From positions 62,001 to 126,000 of the forward strand of contig JAURWY010000016.1 of the NCBI GenBank assembly GCA_030654695.1: a DNA stretch of 64,000 nt, written 5' to 3'. Of this stretch, positions 9,550 through 19,405 are shown one piece after another. The notes under the pieces were generated by a model. That model had not been told where the DNA came from. It saw only the letters and a list, made by a program, of their open reading frames with translations, and did not search any database. A program made the translations under genes and the position numbers. Each line of letters starts with the position of its first letter. Position 1 is the first letter of the stretch. This DNA comes from Polaromonas sp. GTDB taxonomy: Bacteria > Pseudomonadota > Gammaproteobacteria > Burkholderiales > Burkholderiaceae_C.

Positions 9550-12524
9550 TGCTTGCCGACAATCCCGGCCAGTTCAAACATCGTCACCTGCGGCTTACCG
9601 AACACCGCCAACAGCTTGGCGTCAGCATTGATAGCGCGCTTGTTGGCTGCGTCCTGCAGGCCTTCGGCTTTGATGTAGTCCCAGAGCTTTTTGATGACCT
9701 GCGTGCGGGCTACCGGCTCAGCACCAATCACAGCAGCGAGTGCCTCACTCGGCTTGAGGCCCGTGCCGGGCGTGGTCTTGCGCGGCACCTTCGGTTTGTC
9801 CGAAGCAGGTGCTTTCTTGGCAGCTACTTTTTTGGCAGCGACTTTCTTCGCTGCCACCTTCTTCGCGGCAGGCGCGGCGCCTTTGGCGGCGACTGTTTTG
9901 CCAAACGGGGTTTTCACGGTGCCGGTGCGCGGCGGTCCAGCGGTCTTGCGCGGTGGGAACTTGGAGGGTGCGAATTCAAAGTTGACCTTGCCAGCTTCTG
10001 CGTCCCAAGCCAACATGGCTTTGAAGGGCCGGCGCGTGCGCATCGAGACAAACTTGTCGAGCAGGTCGGTCTTGCCGGTGGTCAGCAGTTTTTGCATCTG
10101 CTCAAGGTCGACTGGCTGCTGAAGAATCATGGTGCCGGTCTTGAAGTCACAACTCGGTGTTGGCTGCTCCAGCGTCGGCACGGACTTGGCACAGACGTAG
10201 TTTTTGCCGTGCTCGTGCACGGCGCTGCCGCACTTGGGGCAAGCGCCTAAAGAAGGCGTGGCACCGAAGTCGACAATCTCGCCGGTCTCGGCGTTTTTGT
10301 CATCGCCAAAGTCGAACTCGAGCTTGTAGTTCTTGGTTTCCTCGTCAAACTTGATGACCATTTCAGCCGTGAATGGCCAGCCGGCTTTGGAGCGAAAACC
10401 GTCCAGCGGGCCGATCTTTTTGTCACGCAAAAACTGCTCAACTTCGGCGACTTCAAAGGTCCGACCTGCCGGCGTTTTGCCGAACGAAAAGCCGCAGCCT
10501 TCCGCCGCACCGGCTGCGCCAACGCAGGTGTAGCGCCGGTAGTTTTCCTTGATGATGCCGCCGCAGTTGGGGCATGGCGCGGTGAGTGTGGCGTAGTCGC
10601 CCGGAATGGTGTCTTTGTCGTAACCCTTGGCCTTGTTCACCAAGCGCTCGGTCATCAAAGCAATGTCGGCCATGAAGCTCTCGCGGCTGAGTTGGCCCTG
10701 CTCCATTTGCTTGAGTTTGTGCTCCCATTCGCCGGTCAGGTCGGCGCGAGACAGCTCTTCGACCCCGAGGCCACGGAGCAGCGTCATGAGCTGAAAAGCC
10801 TTGGCCGTGGGGATCAGTTCCCGGCCTTCGCGGAGCATGTATTTTTCAGCGATCAAACCCTCGATGGTGGCGGCACGGGTGGCCGGTGTGCCGAGGCCTT
10901 TTTCCTGCATGGCTTCGCGCAGTTCATCGTCTTCAATGGTTTTGCCGGCGCCTTCCATGGCACCCAACAAGGTGGCTTCCGAGTAACGCGCAGGCGGCCG
11001 GGTTTTCAGGCCCTTGGGGTCGACCGTTTCAACAGACACCAGTTCACCGGGTTTCACAGGCACCAAGTTTTGACCCTTGTCGCCGTCTTTGGGTTCGGCC
11101 ACTTCAGCGGCGGCTTCTTTGCCGTAAATCGCCAACCAACCCGGCTTGACCAGCACTTTGCCTTCGGTCTTGAAGCTGTGCTGGGCAGCCTTGGTGATGC
11201 GGGTTGTCACCATGTATTCGGCGCTCGGGAAGAACACCGACATGAAGCGGCGAACCACCAGGTCGTAGAGCTTTTGTTCGGCGTCGCTCAAACCGCTGGG
11301 CGCTTGCAGCGTAGGGATTATGGCGAAGTGATCGCTGACTTTCGCGTTGTCAAAAATCTTCTTACTCGGCTTGATGTAGTTGCCGTTGAGGGCCACCAGC
11401 GCATGCGGTGCCAAATGCTTCATCTCGCTGCCGGCGATCATTTCGAAGGTTTGCTTGACGACCGGCACATAGTCTTCGGGCAGGGCACGCGAATCAGTTC
11501 GTGGGTAGGTCAGCGCCTTGTGGCGTTCGTACAAACTTTGCGCAATCGACAGCGTGGTCTTCGCAGAAAAGCCAAACTTGCCGTTGGCTTCGCGTTGCAA
11601 CGAAGTCAAATCAAACAACATACCGGCGGCTTGCGTGGTTGGCCGGGACTCTTCCGTGACGCTGGCTTTTTGGCCTCGCACGGCATTAGCGATAGTGAGG
11701 GCTTCAGCTTCAGTCCAAACGCGATCAGCCTTGAGTTCGGCATCAGGCTCAGCGCCTTCAGCTAGATTTGCATTGGCGGTTGATTTTTTCCACTGCGGGT
11801 CAAACCACTTGCCTAAGTACTCACCAGCATCAGCAGCAAAGCTGGCGTGCACTTCCCAGTAATTTCGGCTAACGAACTTGCGGATTTTTTCTTCGCGCTC
11901 AACCACCACCGACAGCGTCGGTGTTTGCACACGACCGACGGTGGTCAGAAAGAAACCGCCGTCGCGCGAATTGAAAGCGGTCATGGCCCGTGTGCCATTG
12001 ATGCCGACCATCCAATCCGCCTCCGAGCGGCAACGTGCGGCATCGGCCAGCGGCATCATTTGCTCGTCGCTGCGCAAGCTGGCAAAGCCTTCCCGAATAG
12101 CGGCTGGCGTCATCGACTGCAACCACAGGCGTTTGACCGGGTGCTTGGCTTTGGAATACTGCTGAATCAAACGGAAGATCAACTCGCCCTCACGGCCCGC
12201 GTCACAGGCGTTGACCATGGCGCCAATGTCTTTGCGCTTGGCCAGCTTGACGATGGCGTTGAGCCGCGTCTTGGTCTTGTCGATCGGCTTCAGATCAAAG
12301 TAAGGCGGAATCACCGGCAGGTTCGCGAAACTCCACTTGCCGCGCTTGACGTCAAACTCTTCAGGCGCCTGAATCTCGACCAAATGGCCCACCGCCGAGG
12401 TCACGATCCACTCGTCGCTCTCGAAGTACTCATCGTGTTTTTCGAACTTGCCCGCCGTCGGCGTGATGGCGCGCACGATGTCTTGTGCCACTGAAGGCTT
12501 TTCTGCAATCACCAAAGTTTTCAT
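9540..12524 (-). CDS. topB: DNA topoisomerase III with H1-like linker and SWIB domain
   Basis: A 994-residue type IA topoisomerase. The Toprim domain has IAEKPSVAQ near residue 6 and NACDAGREGELIFR near 105-118. The catalytic tyrosine is Y340 in TYPRTDSR. Two cysteine-based zinc ribbons follow (CPNCGG and CPKCGS motifs). The C-terminus differs from E. coli TopB: a Lys/Ala linker with AAKKV repeats at about 880-905, then about 70 residues (KPSEALAAVI to the end) matching the SWIB/MDM2 fold. Such fusions are known in chlamydiae and some betaproteobacteria. The enzyme decatenates and relaxes DNA through single-strand passage. Its ATG overlaps the stop of the upstream thioredoxin gene (ATGA). Confidence 0.93.
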   Translation of the reverse strand: MKTLVIAEKPSVAQDIVRAITPTAGKFEKHDEYFESDEWIVTSAVGHLVEIQAPEEFDVKRGKWSFANLPVIPPYFDLKPIDKTKTRLNAIVKLAKRKDIGAMVNACDAGREGELIFRLIQQYSKAKHPVKRLWLQSMTPAAIREGFASLRSDEQMMPLADAARCRSEADWMVGINGTRAMTAFNSRDGGFFLTTVGRVQTPTLSVVVEREEKIRKFVSRNYWEVHASFAADAGEYLGKWFDPQWKKSTANANLAEGAEPDAELKADRVWTEAEALTIANAVRGQKASVTEESRPTTQAAGMLFDLTSLQREANGKFGFSAKTTLSIAQSLYERHKALTYPRTDSRALPEDYVPVVKQTFEMIAGSEMKHLAPHALVALNGNYIKPSKKIFDNAKVSDHFAIIPTLQAPSGLSDAEQKLYDLVVRRFMSVFFPSAEYMVTTRITKAAQHSFKTEGKVLVKPGWLAIYGKEAAAEVAEPKDGDKGQNLVPVKPGELVSVETVDPKGLKTRPPARYSEATLLGAMEGAGKTIEDDELREAMQEKGLGTPATRAATIEGLIAEKYMLREGRELIPTAKAFQLMTLLRGLGVEELSRADLTGEWEHKLKQMEQGQLSRESFMADIALMTERLVNKAKGYDKDTIPGDYATLTAPCPNCGGIIKENYRRYTCVGAAGAAEGCGFSFGKTPAGRTFEVAEVEQFLRDKKIGPLDGFRSKAGWPFTAEMVIKFDEETKNYKLEFDFGDDKNAETGEIVDFGATPSLGACPKCGSAVHEHGKNYVCAKSVPTLEQPTPSCDFKTGTMILQQPVDLEQMQKLLTTGKTDLLDKFVSMRTRRPFKAMLAWDAEAGKVNFEFAPSKFPPRKTAGPPRTGTVKTPFGKTVAAKGAAPAAKKVAAKKVAAKKVAAKKAPASDKPKVPRKTTPGTGLKPSEALAAVIGAEPVARTQVIKKLWDYIKAEGLQDAANKRAINADAKLLAVFGKPQVTMFELAGIVGKHLS

Positions 12525-13033
12525 AAGTACTTCTTCAAATTTTCTATGTCTTCCGGGACCATTTCCCGGGCCTCTGTGAATACGACCCGGCCATTTCGGC
12601 CCCGCACCACCACCACCGGCAACCCGCGCGGCTTGGGCCAGACCTTGGCCACTTCGGGCGTGGCCATGGCTGCCGGAAAGCTATAGCCCTTAGCCTTCAA
12701 ATGCGCACTGGCCGTGCTGGCCAGACGGTCTATCGAAAGCCCTAACACCACCAGTCCTTCGCTGCGCCCAGCTTGCCACAGCGCCTCCATATGGGGCGAC
12801 TGCACGGCACAAAACGGACACCAACTCGCCCACCAGTACACCACAAGCACCTTGCCATCAGCTTGTGCCGGCCCCCAAGGGTTGCCATCAAGCAGCGTCA
12901 AGGACGGCACAGCCAGCGCACTGCCGAGCGCGGGCAACGGGGCGCCGGCCGGTTCAGCGGCCAGCACACCGGCACCCCAAGGCAGCACGGCCAAGGCCGC
13001 AGCAGACTGCATCAACTCGCGGCGATGGACCAT
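12521..13033 (-). CDS. TlpA-like periplasmic thioredoxin-fold protein
   Basis: A 170-residue protein with an N-terminal export signal (MVHRRELMQSAAALAVLP, possibly Tat-type because of the paired arginines) and a TlpA/ResA-like thioredoxin fold with the active site WCPFC (Cys72 and Cys75). The family reduces periplasmic disulfides, for example in cytochrome c maturation. The start at 13033 has AAGGAGCAAG before it; in-frame reading further upstream runs through alternating purine-pyrimidine DNA and is unlikely to be translated. It overlaps topB by 4 bp, so the two are cotranscribed although functionally unrelated. Confidence 0.88.
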   Translation of the reverse strand: MVHRRELMQSAAALAVLPWGAGVLAAEPAGAPLPALGSALAVPSLTLLDGNPWGPAQADGKVLVVYWWASWCPFCAVQSPHMEALWQAGRSEGLVVLGLSIDRLASTASAHLKAKGYSFPAAMATPEVAKVWPKPRGLPVVVVRGRNGRVVFTEAREMVPEDIENLKKYL

Positions 13034-13060
13034 CACTTGCTCCTTACAATAAGCATCTCT

Positions 13061-13100
13061 CGCGTACGCACGCGGGCACGCATGCGCACGCACATGCATG
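13061..13100. other. 40-bp alternating purine-pyrimidine tract
   Basis: From 13061 to 13100 bases alternate strictly pyrimidine-purine except for one G at 13075, with many CG, CA and TG steps. Such DNA readily adopts the left-handed Z form under negative supercoiling. It fills the space between the tlpA-like gene and the SET gene and includes the first codon of the latter. Confidence 0.75.
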
Positions 13101-13717
13101 AATTAACCATACCAAAAATTTTCAACGTGTCCAAAATCAGCACCAACGTCAGCGCCAAGGCCACCCCTAAAAGCCCCGTCACCTCAGCGCTTGCGCCTTC
13201 TGGCAAGCGCATCCAGACGCGCCTCTCCGGCGTCCACGGCAAGGGTATGTTTGCCGTGCAAGACCTGGCTGAAGGCGAGACACTGATTGAATACATCGGC
13301 GAGATCATCAGCTGGAAAGAAGCGCTGAAGCGCCATCCCCACGACCCGACCGACCCCAACCACACGTTTTACTTTCATGTCGACGAAAAGCATGTGATCG
13401 ACGCCAAGCACGGCGGCAACTCCTCACGCTGGATCAACCACAGCTGCGCGCCCAACTGTGAAGCGGATGAGCAAAAGGGCCGAATTTTCATCAAAGCGCT
13501 GCAGAACATTCCTGCTGGCAAAGAGCTTTTTTACGACTATGGACTCATCATTGATGCCCCGTACACCAAAAAGCTGAAAGCCGAATACCCCTGCTGGTGC
13601 GGCGCACCGACGTGCCGCGGCACGCTGCTCGCACCCAAGGACAAAAAAGTGAAGTCTGAGAAAAAAGATAAGAAAGAAAAGAAACAGAAGAAAAAGTCGA
13701 AAGCCAAAAAAGACTGA
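13094..13717 (+). CDS. SET-domain protein lysine methyltransferase-like
   Basis: With the ATG at 13094 the protein has 207 residues; in-frame starts at 13082 (ATG) and 13127 (GTG) are also possible and none has a clear ribosome-binding site. A full SET domain is visible: GVHGKGMFA, IEYIGEII, the catalytic RWINHSCAPNCEA (pseudoknot), LFYDYG, and a post-SET cysteine cluster CWCGAPTCRGTL. The C-terminal 25 residues are almost all Lys, Glu and Asp. SET proteins transfer methyl groups from S-adenosylmethionine to lysines; the substrate here is unknown. It is divergent from tlpA-topB, and birA follows 9 bp downstream. Confidence 0.85.
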   Translation: MHELTIPKIFNVSKISTNVSAKATPKSPVTSALAPSGKRIQTRLSGVHGKGMFAVQDLAEGETLIEYIGEIISWKEALKRHPHDPTDPNHTFYFHVDEKHVIDAKHGGNSSRWINHSCAPNCEADEQKGRIFIKALQNIPAGKELFYDYGLIIDAPYTKKLKAEYPCWCGAPTCRGTLLAPKDKKVKSEKKDKKEKKQKKKSKAKKD

Positions 13718-13726
13718 GGCAACTGT

Positions 13727-14620
13727 GTGAGCACCGCCACCGACCCCTTGCGCTCGCCCGTTCGCTTGCCTGCTGAAGCCATCTGGCAAGCCGTGGTGCC
13801 GCACCTGCCCGGTTTCACGGTTGAAGTGTTGCCGCAGGTCGACTCCACCAACAGCGAGCTGATGCGGCGCTGTCGGGCCGCTTCGCTGGCGGCTTTGTCT
13901 GCGTCAGCGCTGGGCAGCCCCGAGCCGCCTGAAGCCATCTTGCTGGTGGCAGAGCATCAAAATGCCGGTCGCGGCCGTTTGGGCCGTCAATGGCAAAGTC
14001 AAGCCGGTGCCAGCCTGACCTTCTCACTCGGCCTGCCGCTGCAACCGGCCAACTGGTCTGGCTTGTCTTTAGCGGTTGGTGTGAGTCTGGCAGAGAGCCT
14101 AGAACCCGCCAACGGAAAACCACCCACGCTGCAACTCAAATGGCCTAATGATTTGTGGCTAGGCCAGCGCAAGCTCGGCGGCATTTTGGTGGAAACCGCC
14201 AACTGGGGCGATCAACGCTACGTGGTGATCGGCGTCGGCCTGAATGTGACCGCTCCCGAGCAAGACTTCTCTGCGGCGTCCTCGCCGCCTGACGGCGACC
14301 CGCAAACACCCCCGCCGATGGCCGCTACGTCGCTGCAAGCCTTGTGGCCGGGTGTCGATGCAGCTTGGGCGCTGCAAGCCGTGGCGGCACCACTGGTTCA
14401 AGCCGTGCTGGACTTTGAGCGCGAGGGTTTCGCACCTTTTCGCGCACGCTTCGCCGCGCGCGATGCGCTGGCAGGACGCTTAGTCAGACTGTCCGATGGC
14501 ACGGAAGGCACCGCTTGCGGTGTCGGCGCGCATGGCGCCTTGTCAGTGCAAACCCAAAGCGGCCGACAAGAGATCAGCAGCCTGGAAGTCAGCGTGCGTC
14601 CGGCTGAGCATCCTCGTTGA
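13727..14620 (+). CDS. birA: Biotin--[acetyl-CoA-carboxylase] ligase
   Basis: A 297-residue protein starting at GTG 13727. It shows the biotin-ligase core: STNSEL, the biotinyl-AMP loop GRGRLGRQW, LKWPNDLW and GGILVE, then a small C-terminal SH3-like domain. It lacks the N-terminal DNA-binding domain of E. coli BirA, so it should be a group I (ligase-only) enzyme that biotinylates the carrier protein of acetyl-CoA carboxylase. It starts 9 bp after the SET gene. Confidence 0.93.
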   Translation: MSTATDPLRSPVRLPAEAIWQAVVPHLPGFTVEVLPQVDSTNSELMRRCRAASLAALSASALGSPEPPEAILLVAEHQNAGRGRLGRQWQSQAGASLTFSLGLPLQPANWSGLSLAVGVSLAESLEPANGKPPTLQLKWPNDLWLGQRKLGGILVETANWGDQRYVVIGVGLNVTAPEQDFSAASSPPDGDPQTPPPMAATSLQALWPGVDAAWALQAVAAPLVQAVLDFEREGFAPFRARFAARDALAGRLVRLSDGTEGTACGVGAHGALSVQTQSGRQEISSLEVSVRPAEHPR

Positions 14621-14684
14621 AACATTAAACTCATCCCGTCGGTGAAACTGCCGATGCATCGCCTTTGAAGGCAGAGGACGCCCC

Positions 14685-14921
14685 ATGTTGAGACTGCTGA
14701 TCTTGTTGCTGCTGTTGGCCAATGTGGCCTACTTTGCGTGGAACCAGGGCGCGCTCGCCAAGCTCGGCATCACTCCTGCACCACAAACTGAAGCTGAGCG
14801 GCTACAGCAACAGGTTCACCCTGAGCGACTACTGGTAACACCTGCTGCTTCTGCGACAACCATACCGGCGCTGGTGGCACCTCTGGCGCCCACTGAGGCC
14901 GCCAGCGCACCCGCTCGCTGA
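14685..14921 (+). CDS. Small membrane-anchored protein of unknown function
   Basis: A 78-residue protein. Residues 1-20 (MLRLLILLLLLANVAYFAW) form a membrane anchor, and the rest is Pro-, Ala- and Thr-rich with no fold I can recognise. GAGG lies about 6 bases before the ATG. It follows birA by 64 bp. It resembles the N-terminal anchor and linker of SPOR-type proteins without the SPOR domain, but that link is only a guess. Confidence 0.65.
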   Translation: MLRLLILLLLLANVAYFAWNQGALAKLGITPAPQTEAERLQQQVHPERLLVTPAASATTIPALVAPLAPTEAASAPAR

Positions 14922-14927
14922 GCTCTC

Positions 14928-15296
14928 ATGCGTCTGAACTATCTCGAGTTCGATTACAGCGAAGACGCGGACGGCGTCGGCACTTTTGACGCGTTGGCCG
15001 CCACAGCGCCTGCCCACAACGCGGCGGTACTGGCCGAAGTCGCCAGCGTGCTGGCTTGGGCGCATAACGCTTTTGAAGCGCAGCGTGCACCACTCGACGA
15101 AGACGGTGAATGGGACTACGACCTACAAGCTTGGCGCGAATTCAGCGCCGTCGACGTCTTGCACTTTGACGACCACAGCGGCGAGCTCAGCGTTCAGCCG
15201 CAAGCCGCTGGTACCGCTCGCCACACCGTGAGCTTGTCCGTCACCGGTACACCGGGCTTTTGTGCGGCCTTTCGGGAACGCTTTTACGCGTCTTGA
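14928..15296 (+). CDS. Conserved-looking hypothetical protein, 122 residues
   Basis: An acidic 122-residue soluble protein that begins MRLNYLEFDYSEDADG, contains EDGEWDYDLQAW near residue 60, and ends FRERFYAS. No catalytic motif, signal or membrane segment is seen and I do not recognise the family. It begins 7 bp after the preceding small gene, so it belongs to the birA-containing operon. Codon use matches its neighbours, which supports a real gene. Confidence 0.65.
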   Translation: MRLNYLEFDYSEDADGVGTFDALAATAPAHNAAVLAEVASVLAWAHNAFEAQRAPLDEDGEWDYDLQAWREFSAVDVLHFDDHSGELSVQPQAAGTARHTVSLSVTGTPGFCAAFRERFYAS

Positions 15297-15435
15297 AAAT
15301 AATGGCGGAATCGCGTCATGCCCTTTTCATTTCCGGCTTGTTGCCGGCTCAGCGGCCATCCCGAGAGGCTTTGCGACATACTGGATTGACGACGCCGCCA
15401 GCGATTGAGCGGCAATCAACTCTCGGGAGAATTTT

Positions 15436-16665
15436 TTGCGCAAGACATCCATCGATAAAAAGAAAATTCATTTTTTACTGCTCGAAGGGATTCATCCTTC
15501 CGCAGAAGAAGTGATCCGTGCGGCCGGTTACACCAACATCGACAGCATCACCGGTTCGCTGCCCGACGCTGAACTCAAAGCGCGCTTGGCCGACGTGCAC
15601 TTTCTCGGTATCCGCTCACGCACACAACTCACCGAAGAGGTCTTTGCGCATGCACCCAAACTGACGGCCGTCGGCTGCTTTTGCATCGGTACCAACCAAG
15701 TTGACTTAGCGGCGGCACGCCAACGCGGCATCGCGGTGTTCAACGCGCCTTACTCCAACACCCGCTCGGTCGCCGAACTGGTGCTGGCCGAGGCGATTTT
15801 GCTGCTGCGCGGCGTGCCAGAAAAAAGCGCGGTGGCGCACCGTGGCGGCTGGCTGAAGTCCGCCGAAAACGCTTACGAAATACGCGGTAAAACGCTCGGC
15901 ATCATCGGTTACGGATCTATCGGTACGCAACTGTCGGTACTGGCGGAAGCGCTGGGCATGAAGGTGGTGTTTTTTGACGTCGTGACCAAGTTACCACTGG
16001 GCAACGCCCGGCAAATGCTCAGCCTGCATGAATTGCTCTCCGTCAGCGATGTGGTCAGCCTGCACGTACCTGAAACCCGCGCCACGCAATGGATGATCGG
16101 CGCCAATGAAATCGCCATGATGAAGCCGGGCAGCGTCTTGATCAATGCGTCCCGCGGCAGCGTGGTGGAGATTGATGTGCTGGCCGAGGCCCTGACTTCG
16201 CGCAAACTGCTGGGCGCGGCAATTGACGTGTTCCCGGAGGAGCCGCGCAGCAACGCCGACGTTTTCGAGTCACCCTTGCGCGGCCTCGACAACGTCATTC
16301 TCACGCCGCACGTCGGCGGCTCAACCATGGAGGCGCAAGCCAATATCGGCGTCGAAGTCGCTGAAAAGCTGGTCAAGTACAGCGACAACGGCACCTCCAC
16401 ATCGTCGGTTAATTTCCCCGAGGTAGCGCTGCCAGCCCACCCCGACAAACACCGACTGCTGCACGTGCACCGCAATGTGCCGGGCGTGCTGTCCCAGATC
16501 AACCAGATCTTTTCGGACAACCACATCAATATCGCGGCGCAATATCTGCAGACGCATGACGACATCGGCTACGTGGTCATCGACATCGATGCGATCGACT
16601 CTGACAAGGCGCTGAGCAAGCTCGGCCAGGTGCAAGGCACCATCCGCAGTCGAGTTCTTTTTTAG
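15436..16665 (+). CDS. serA: D-3-phosphoglycerate dehydrogenase, ACT-domain type
   Basis: A 409-residue protein that aligns closely by eye with E. coli SerA along its whole length: IGCFCIGTNQVDL-like CFCIGTNQVDL, NTRSVAEL, the NAD-binding IIGYGSIGTQ, the catalytic Arg in INASRG, the His in ILTPHVGGST, and a C-terminal ACT domain (HRNVPGVLSQIN to the end) that mediates serine feedback inhibition. It oxidises 3-phosphoglycerate in the first step of serine synthesis. The start is a TTG at 15436 preceded by CGGGAGA. Confidence 0.96.
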   Translation: MRKTSIDKKKIHFLLLEGIHPSAEEVIRAAGYTNIDSITGSLPDAELKARLADVHFLGIRSRTQLTEEVFAHAPKLTAVGCFCIGTNQVDLAAARQRGIAVFNAPYSNTRSVAELVLAEAILLLRGVPEKSAVAHRGGWLKSAENAYEIRGKTLGIIGYGSIGTQLSVLAEALGMKVVFFDVVTKLPLGNARQMLSLHELLSVSDVVSLHVPETRATQWMIGANEIAMMKPGSVLINASRGSVVEIDVLAEALTSRKLLGAAIDVFPEEPRSNADVFESPLRGLDNVILTPHVGGSTMEAQANIGVEVAEKLVKYSDNGTSTSSVNFPEVALPAHPDKHRLLHVHRNVPGVLSQINQIFSDNHINIAAQYLQTHDDIGYVVIDIDAIDSDKALSKLGQVQGTIRSRVLF

Positions 16666-16707
16666 CGCGCTTCTTTGTTACAGTCGGCCCAACAACCGGC
16701 TGAAAAC

Positions 16708-17160
16708 ATGCTCACTTTGCCCTTCACCCTCACCTATTTCAAATTCTTGCGCGTGGTTGCGCTGTTCTGGCTGAGCCAGTCGGCGCTGTTGGCGCACGCA
16801 CAAACGTTCAAGATCGACTGTGATGCAGAAGCCAGCATCCCGCTATTGGAAAAAAAACTCACGCCCGCCAAAATCACCATCGAGTTGCAAAATATTGGCC
16901 GCCACGTGTACTTCAATGTGGTCGGCCCGGCGGACTACCAAATGCGCGTCAGCAGCTTGATCACAGAGCAGTATCTGGGCGCCAACCTGACGACGGCTTC
17001 GCGTTTGGGCGCCAACAAGAAAAGCAAAACGAGCGGGCGCGAAAACCAGATCACCATCGAGCGAGAGAGCGTAGCATTCGCCGGCTACAACGACACCGAC
17101 TACCAAGGCAAAAGCGTGCGCATTCTTTACGAAGGCAAGTGCAAACTGCCCAAGCAATAA
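16708..17160 (+). CDS. Secreted protein of unknown function
   Basis: From the ATG at 16708 the protein has 150 residues with a clear signal peptide (hydrophobic VVALFWLSQSALLAHA, cleavage likely before Q). The mature part is basic and contains two cysteines (IDCDAEA near the start, EGKCKLP near the end) that could form a disulfide. A TTG at 16675 would add 11 polar residues. No family is recognised. It follows serA by about 40 bp. Confidence 0.7.
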   Translation: MLTLPFTLTYFKFLRVVALFWLSQSALLAHAQTFKIDCDAEASIPLLEKKLTPAKITIELQNIGRHVYFNVVGPADYQMRVSSLITEQYLGANLTTASRLGANKKSKTSGRENQITIERESVAFAGYNDTDYQGKSVRILYEGKCKLPKQ

Positions 17161-17195
17161 ACTGCCACGCACGCCCTATTTTTGAGATCTAAACC

Positions 17196-18269
17196 TTGCC
17201 AAAAAACGCCACACTGCCAACGCCAGCGCCTACGGGCAGCGCCATCATCAAAGCCAAAGCACTTGGTTTCCCCTGGGACACCATTGATCCCTTTTTGTTT
17301 TGCGCCTACCACGACGATGCCTATCCGGCCGCCAACGCAGAGATGGGTCCGGCGGCATCACTCAGCGGCCGCACCTTGGGTCAAGACTTCAGCCGCAAAG
17401 ACGGCTGGAGCATGTACCACGGGCAATCGGTGCCGGGGTTTCCATCGCATCCGCACCGCGGTTTTGAAACCGTCACCATCGTCCGCAAAGGTTTGATCGA
17501 TCACTCTGATTCGCTTGGTGCGGTGGCGCGTTTTGGCCGCGGCGACGTGCAGTGGCTCACGGCGGGTCAAGGCATCGTCCATGCCGAGATGTTTCCACTG
17601 CTGGCCACCGAAACAGACAACCCACTGGAGCTGTTTCAGATTTGGCTGAACCTGCCGGCACGCAACAAGATGGTGACGCCGCACTTCACCATGTTCTGGT
17701 CGCACGACATTCCGCATCACATCACGCAAGACGCAGCGGGCCTGGTCACCGAGGTGGCTGTCATCGCCGGCCGTCTGGCAGACGCTGGTGCGCCGCTGAC
17801 GCCGCCACCGGATTCGTGGGCGGCACAGGCAGACGCCGATGTTTCCATCTGGACGCTGCGCATGGAGCCCGGTGCTCGCTGGACTTTGCCAGCCGCCTCG
17901 GGCGCAGACACGCAGCGCAGCTTGTACTTCTTCAAAGGCCAAAGCATTAGCGTCGATGGCGAGGCCATCGACAGCCACGCGGCGCTGGAGTTACGCGGCG
18001 ACTGCGCTGTGGCACTGCTCAACACCGGCAGCAGCGTGGCTGAATTTTTGCTATTGCAAGGCAAACCCATCGCCGAACCCGTGGTGCAGTACGGCCCGTT
18101 TGTGATGAACACGCAGGCCGAAATTCGACAAACGCTGGCGGACTACCAGCGCACCCAGTTTGGCGGCTGGCCTTGGGCAGACAGCGCCCCGGTGCATGGT
18201 CGTTCGCCGGAGCGTTTTGCGCGGCATCCGGATGGGCGCGAAGAGCGTCCATCGACATCAAACACATGA
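17196..18269 (+). CDS. Pirin family protein
   Basis: A 357-residue bicupin starting at TTG 17196. The N-terminal cupin has the pirin metal-binding motif HPHRGFETVT near residues 86-95 and GQGIVHAEM near 127-135; a second cupin-like region follows, and the last 60 residues are a family-type tail. Some pirins have quercetin 2,3-dioxygenase activity; most are uncharacterised iron proteins. The gene is followed by a strong terminator and converges with gapA. Confidence 0.88.
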   Translation: MPKNATLPTPAPTGSAIIKAKALGFPWDTIDPFLFCAYHDDAYPAANAEMGPAASLSGRTLGQDFSRKDGWSMYHGQSVPGFPSHPHRGFETVTIVRKGLIDHSDSLGAVARFGRGDVQWLTAGQGIVHAEMFPLLATETDNPLELFQIWLNLPARNKMVTPHFTMFWSHDIPHHITQDAAGLVTEVAVIAGRLADAGAPLTPPPDSWAAQADADVSIWTLRMEPGARWTLPAASGADTQRSLYFFKGQSISVDGEAIDSHAALELRGDCAVALLNTGSSVAEFLLLQGKPIAEPVVQYGPFVMNTQAEIRQTLADYQRTQFGGWPWADSAPVHGRSPERFARHPDGREERPSTSNT

Positions 18270-18285
18270 ACCCGAACTGACAGCA

Positions 18286-18314
18286 AAAAAGCGCCCACGA
18301 GAGGCGCTTTTTTG
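18286..18314. terminator. Bidirectional rho-independent terminator
   Basis: A hairpin with GCGCC/GGCGC arms is flanked by A6 on the left and T6 on the right, so it gives a U-tract on both strands. It lies between the converging pirin and gapA genes. Confidence 0.9.
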
Positions 18315-18347
18315 TTGCGTGAAGGCCAAGCCTTCAACTGCGGCAGC

Positions 18348-19364
<1,017 letters not shown>

Positions 19365-19405
19365 TTAAAGATTCTTTGAATTCTGCGCACGTGCCGCATG
19401 CTGCC

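Noticed and set aside
10692-11765. 357-codon open frame on the plus strand opposite topB
   Set aside because: It lies wholly inside topB on the other strand, its translation is Phe/His/Arg/Gln-rich with no family resemblance, and it is a by-product of high G+C codon bias.
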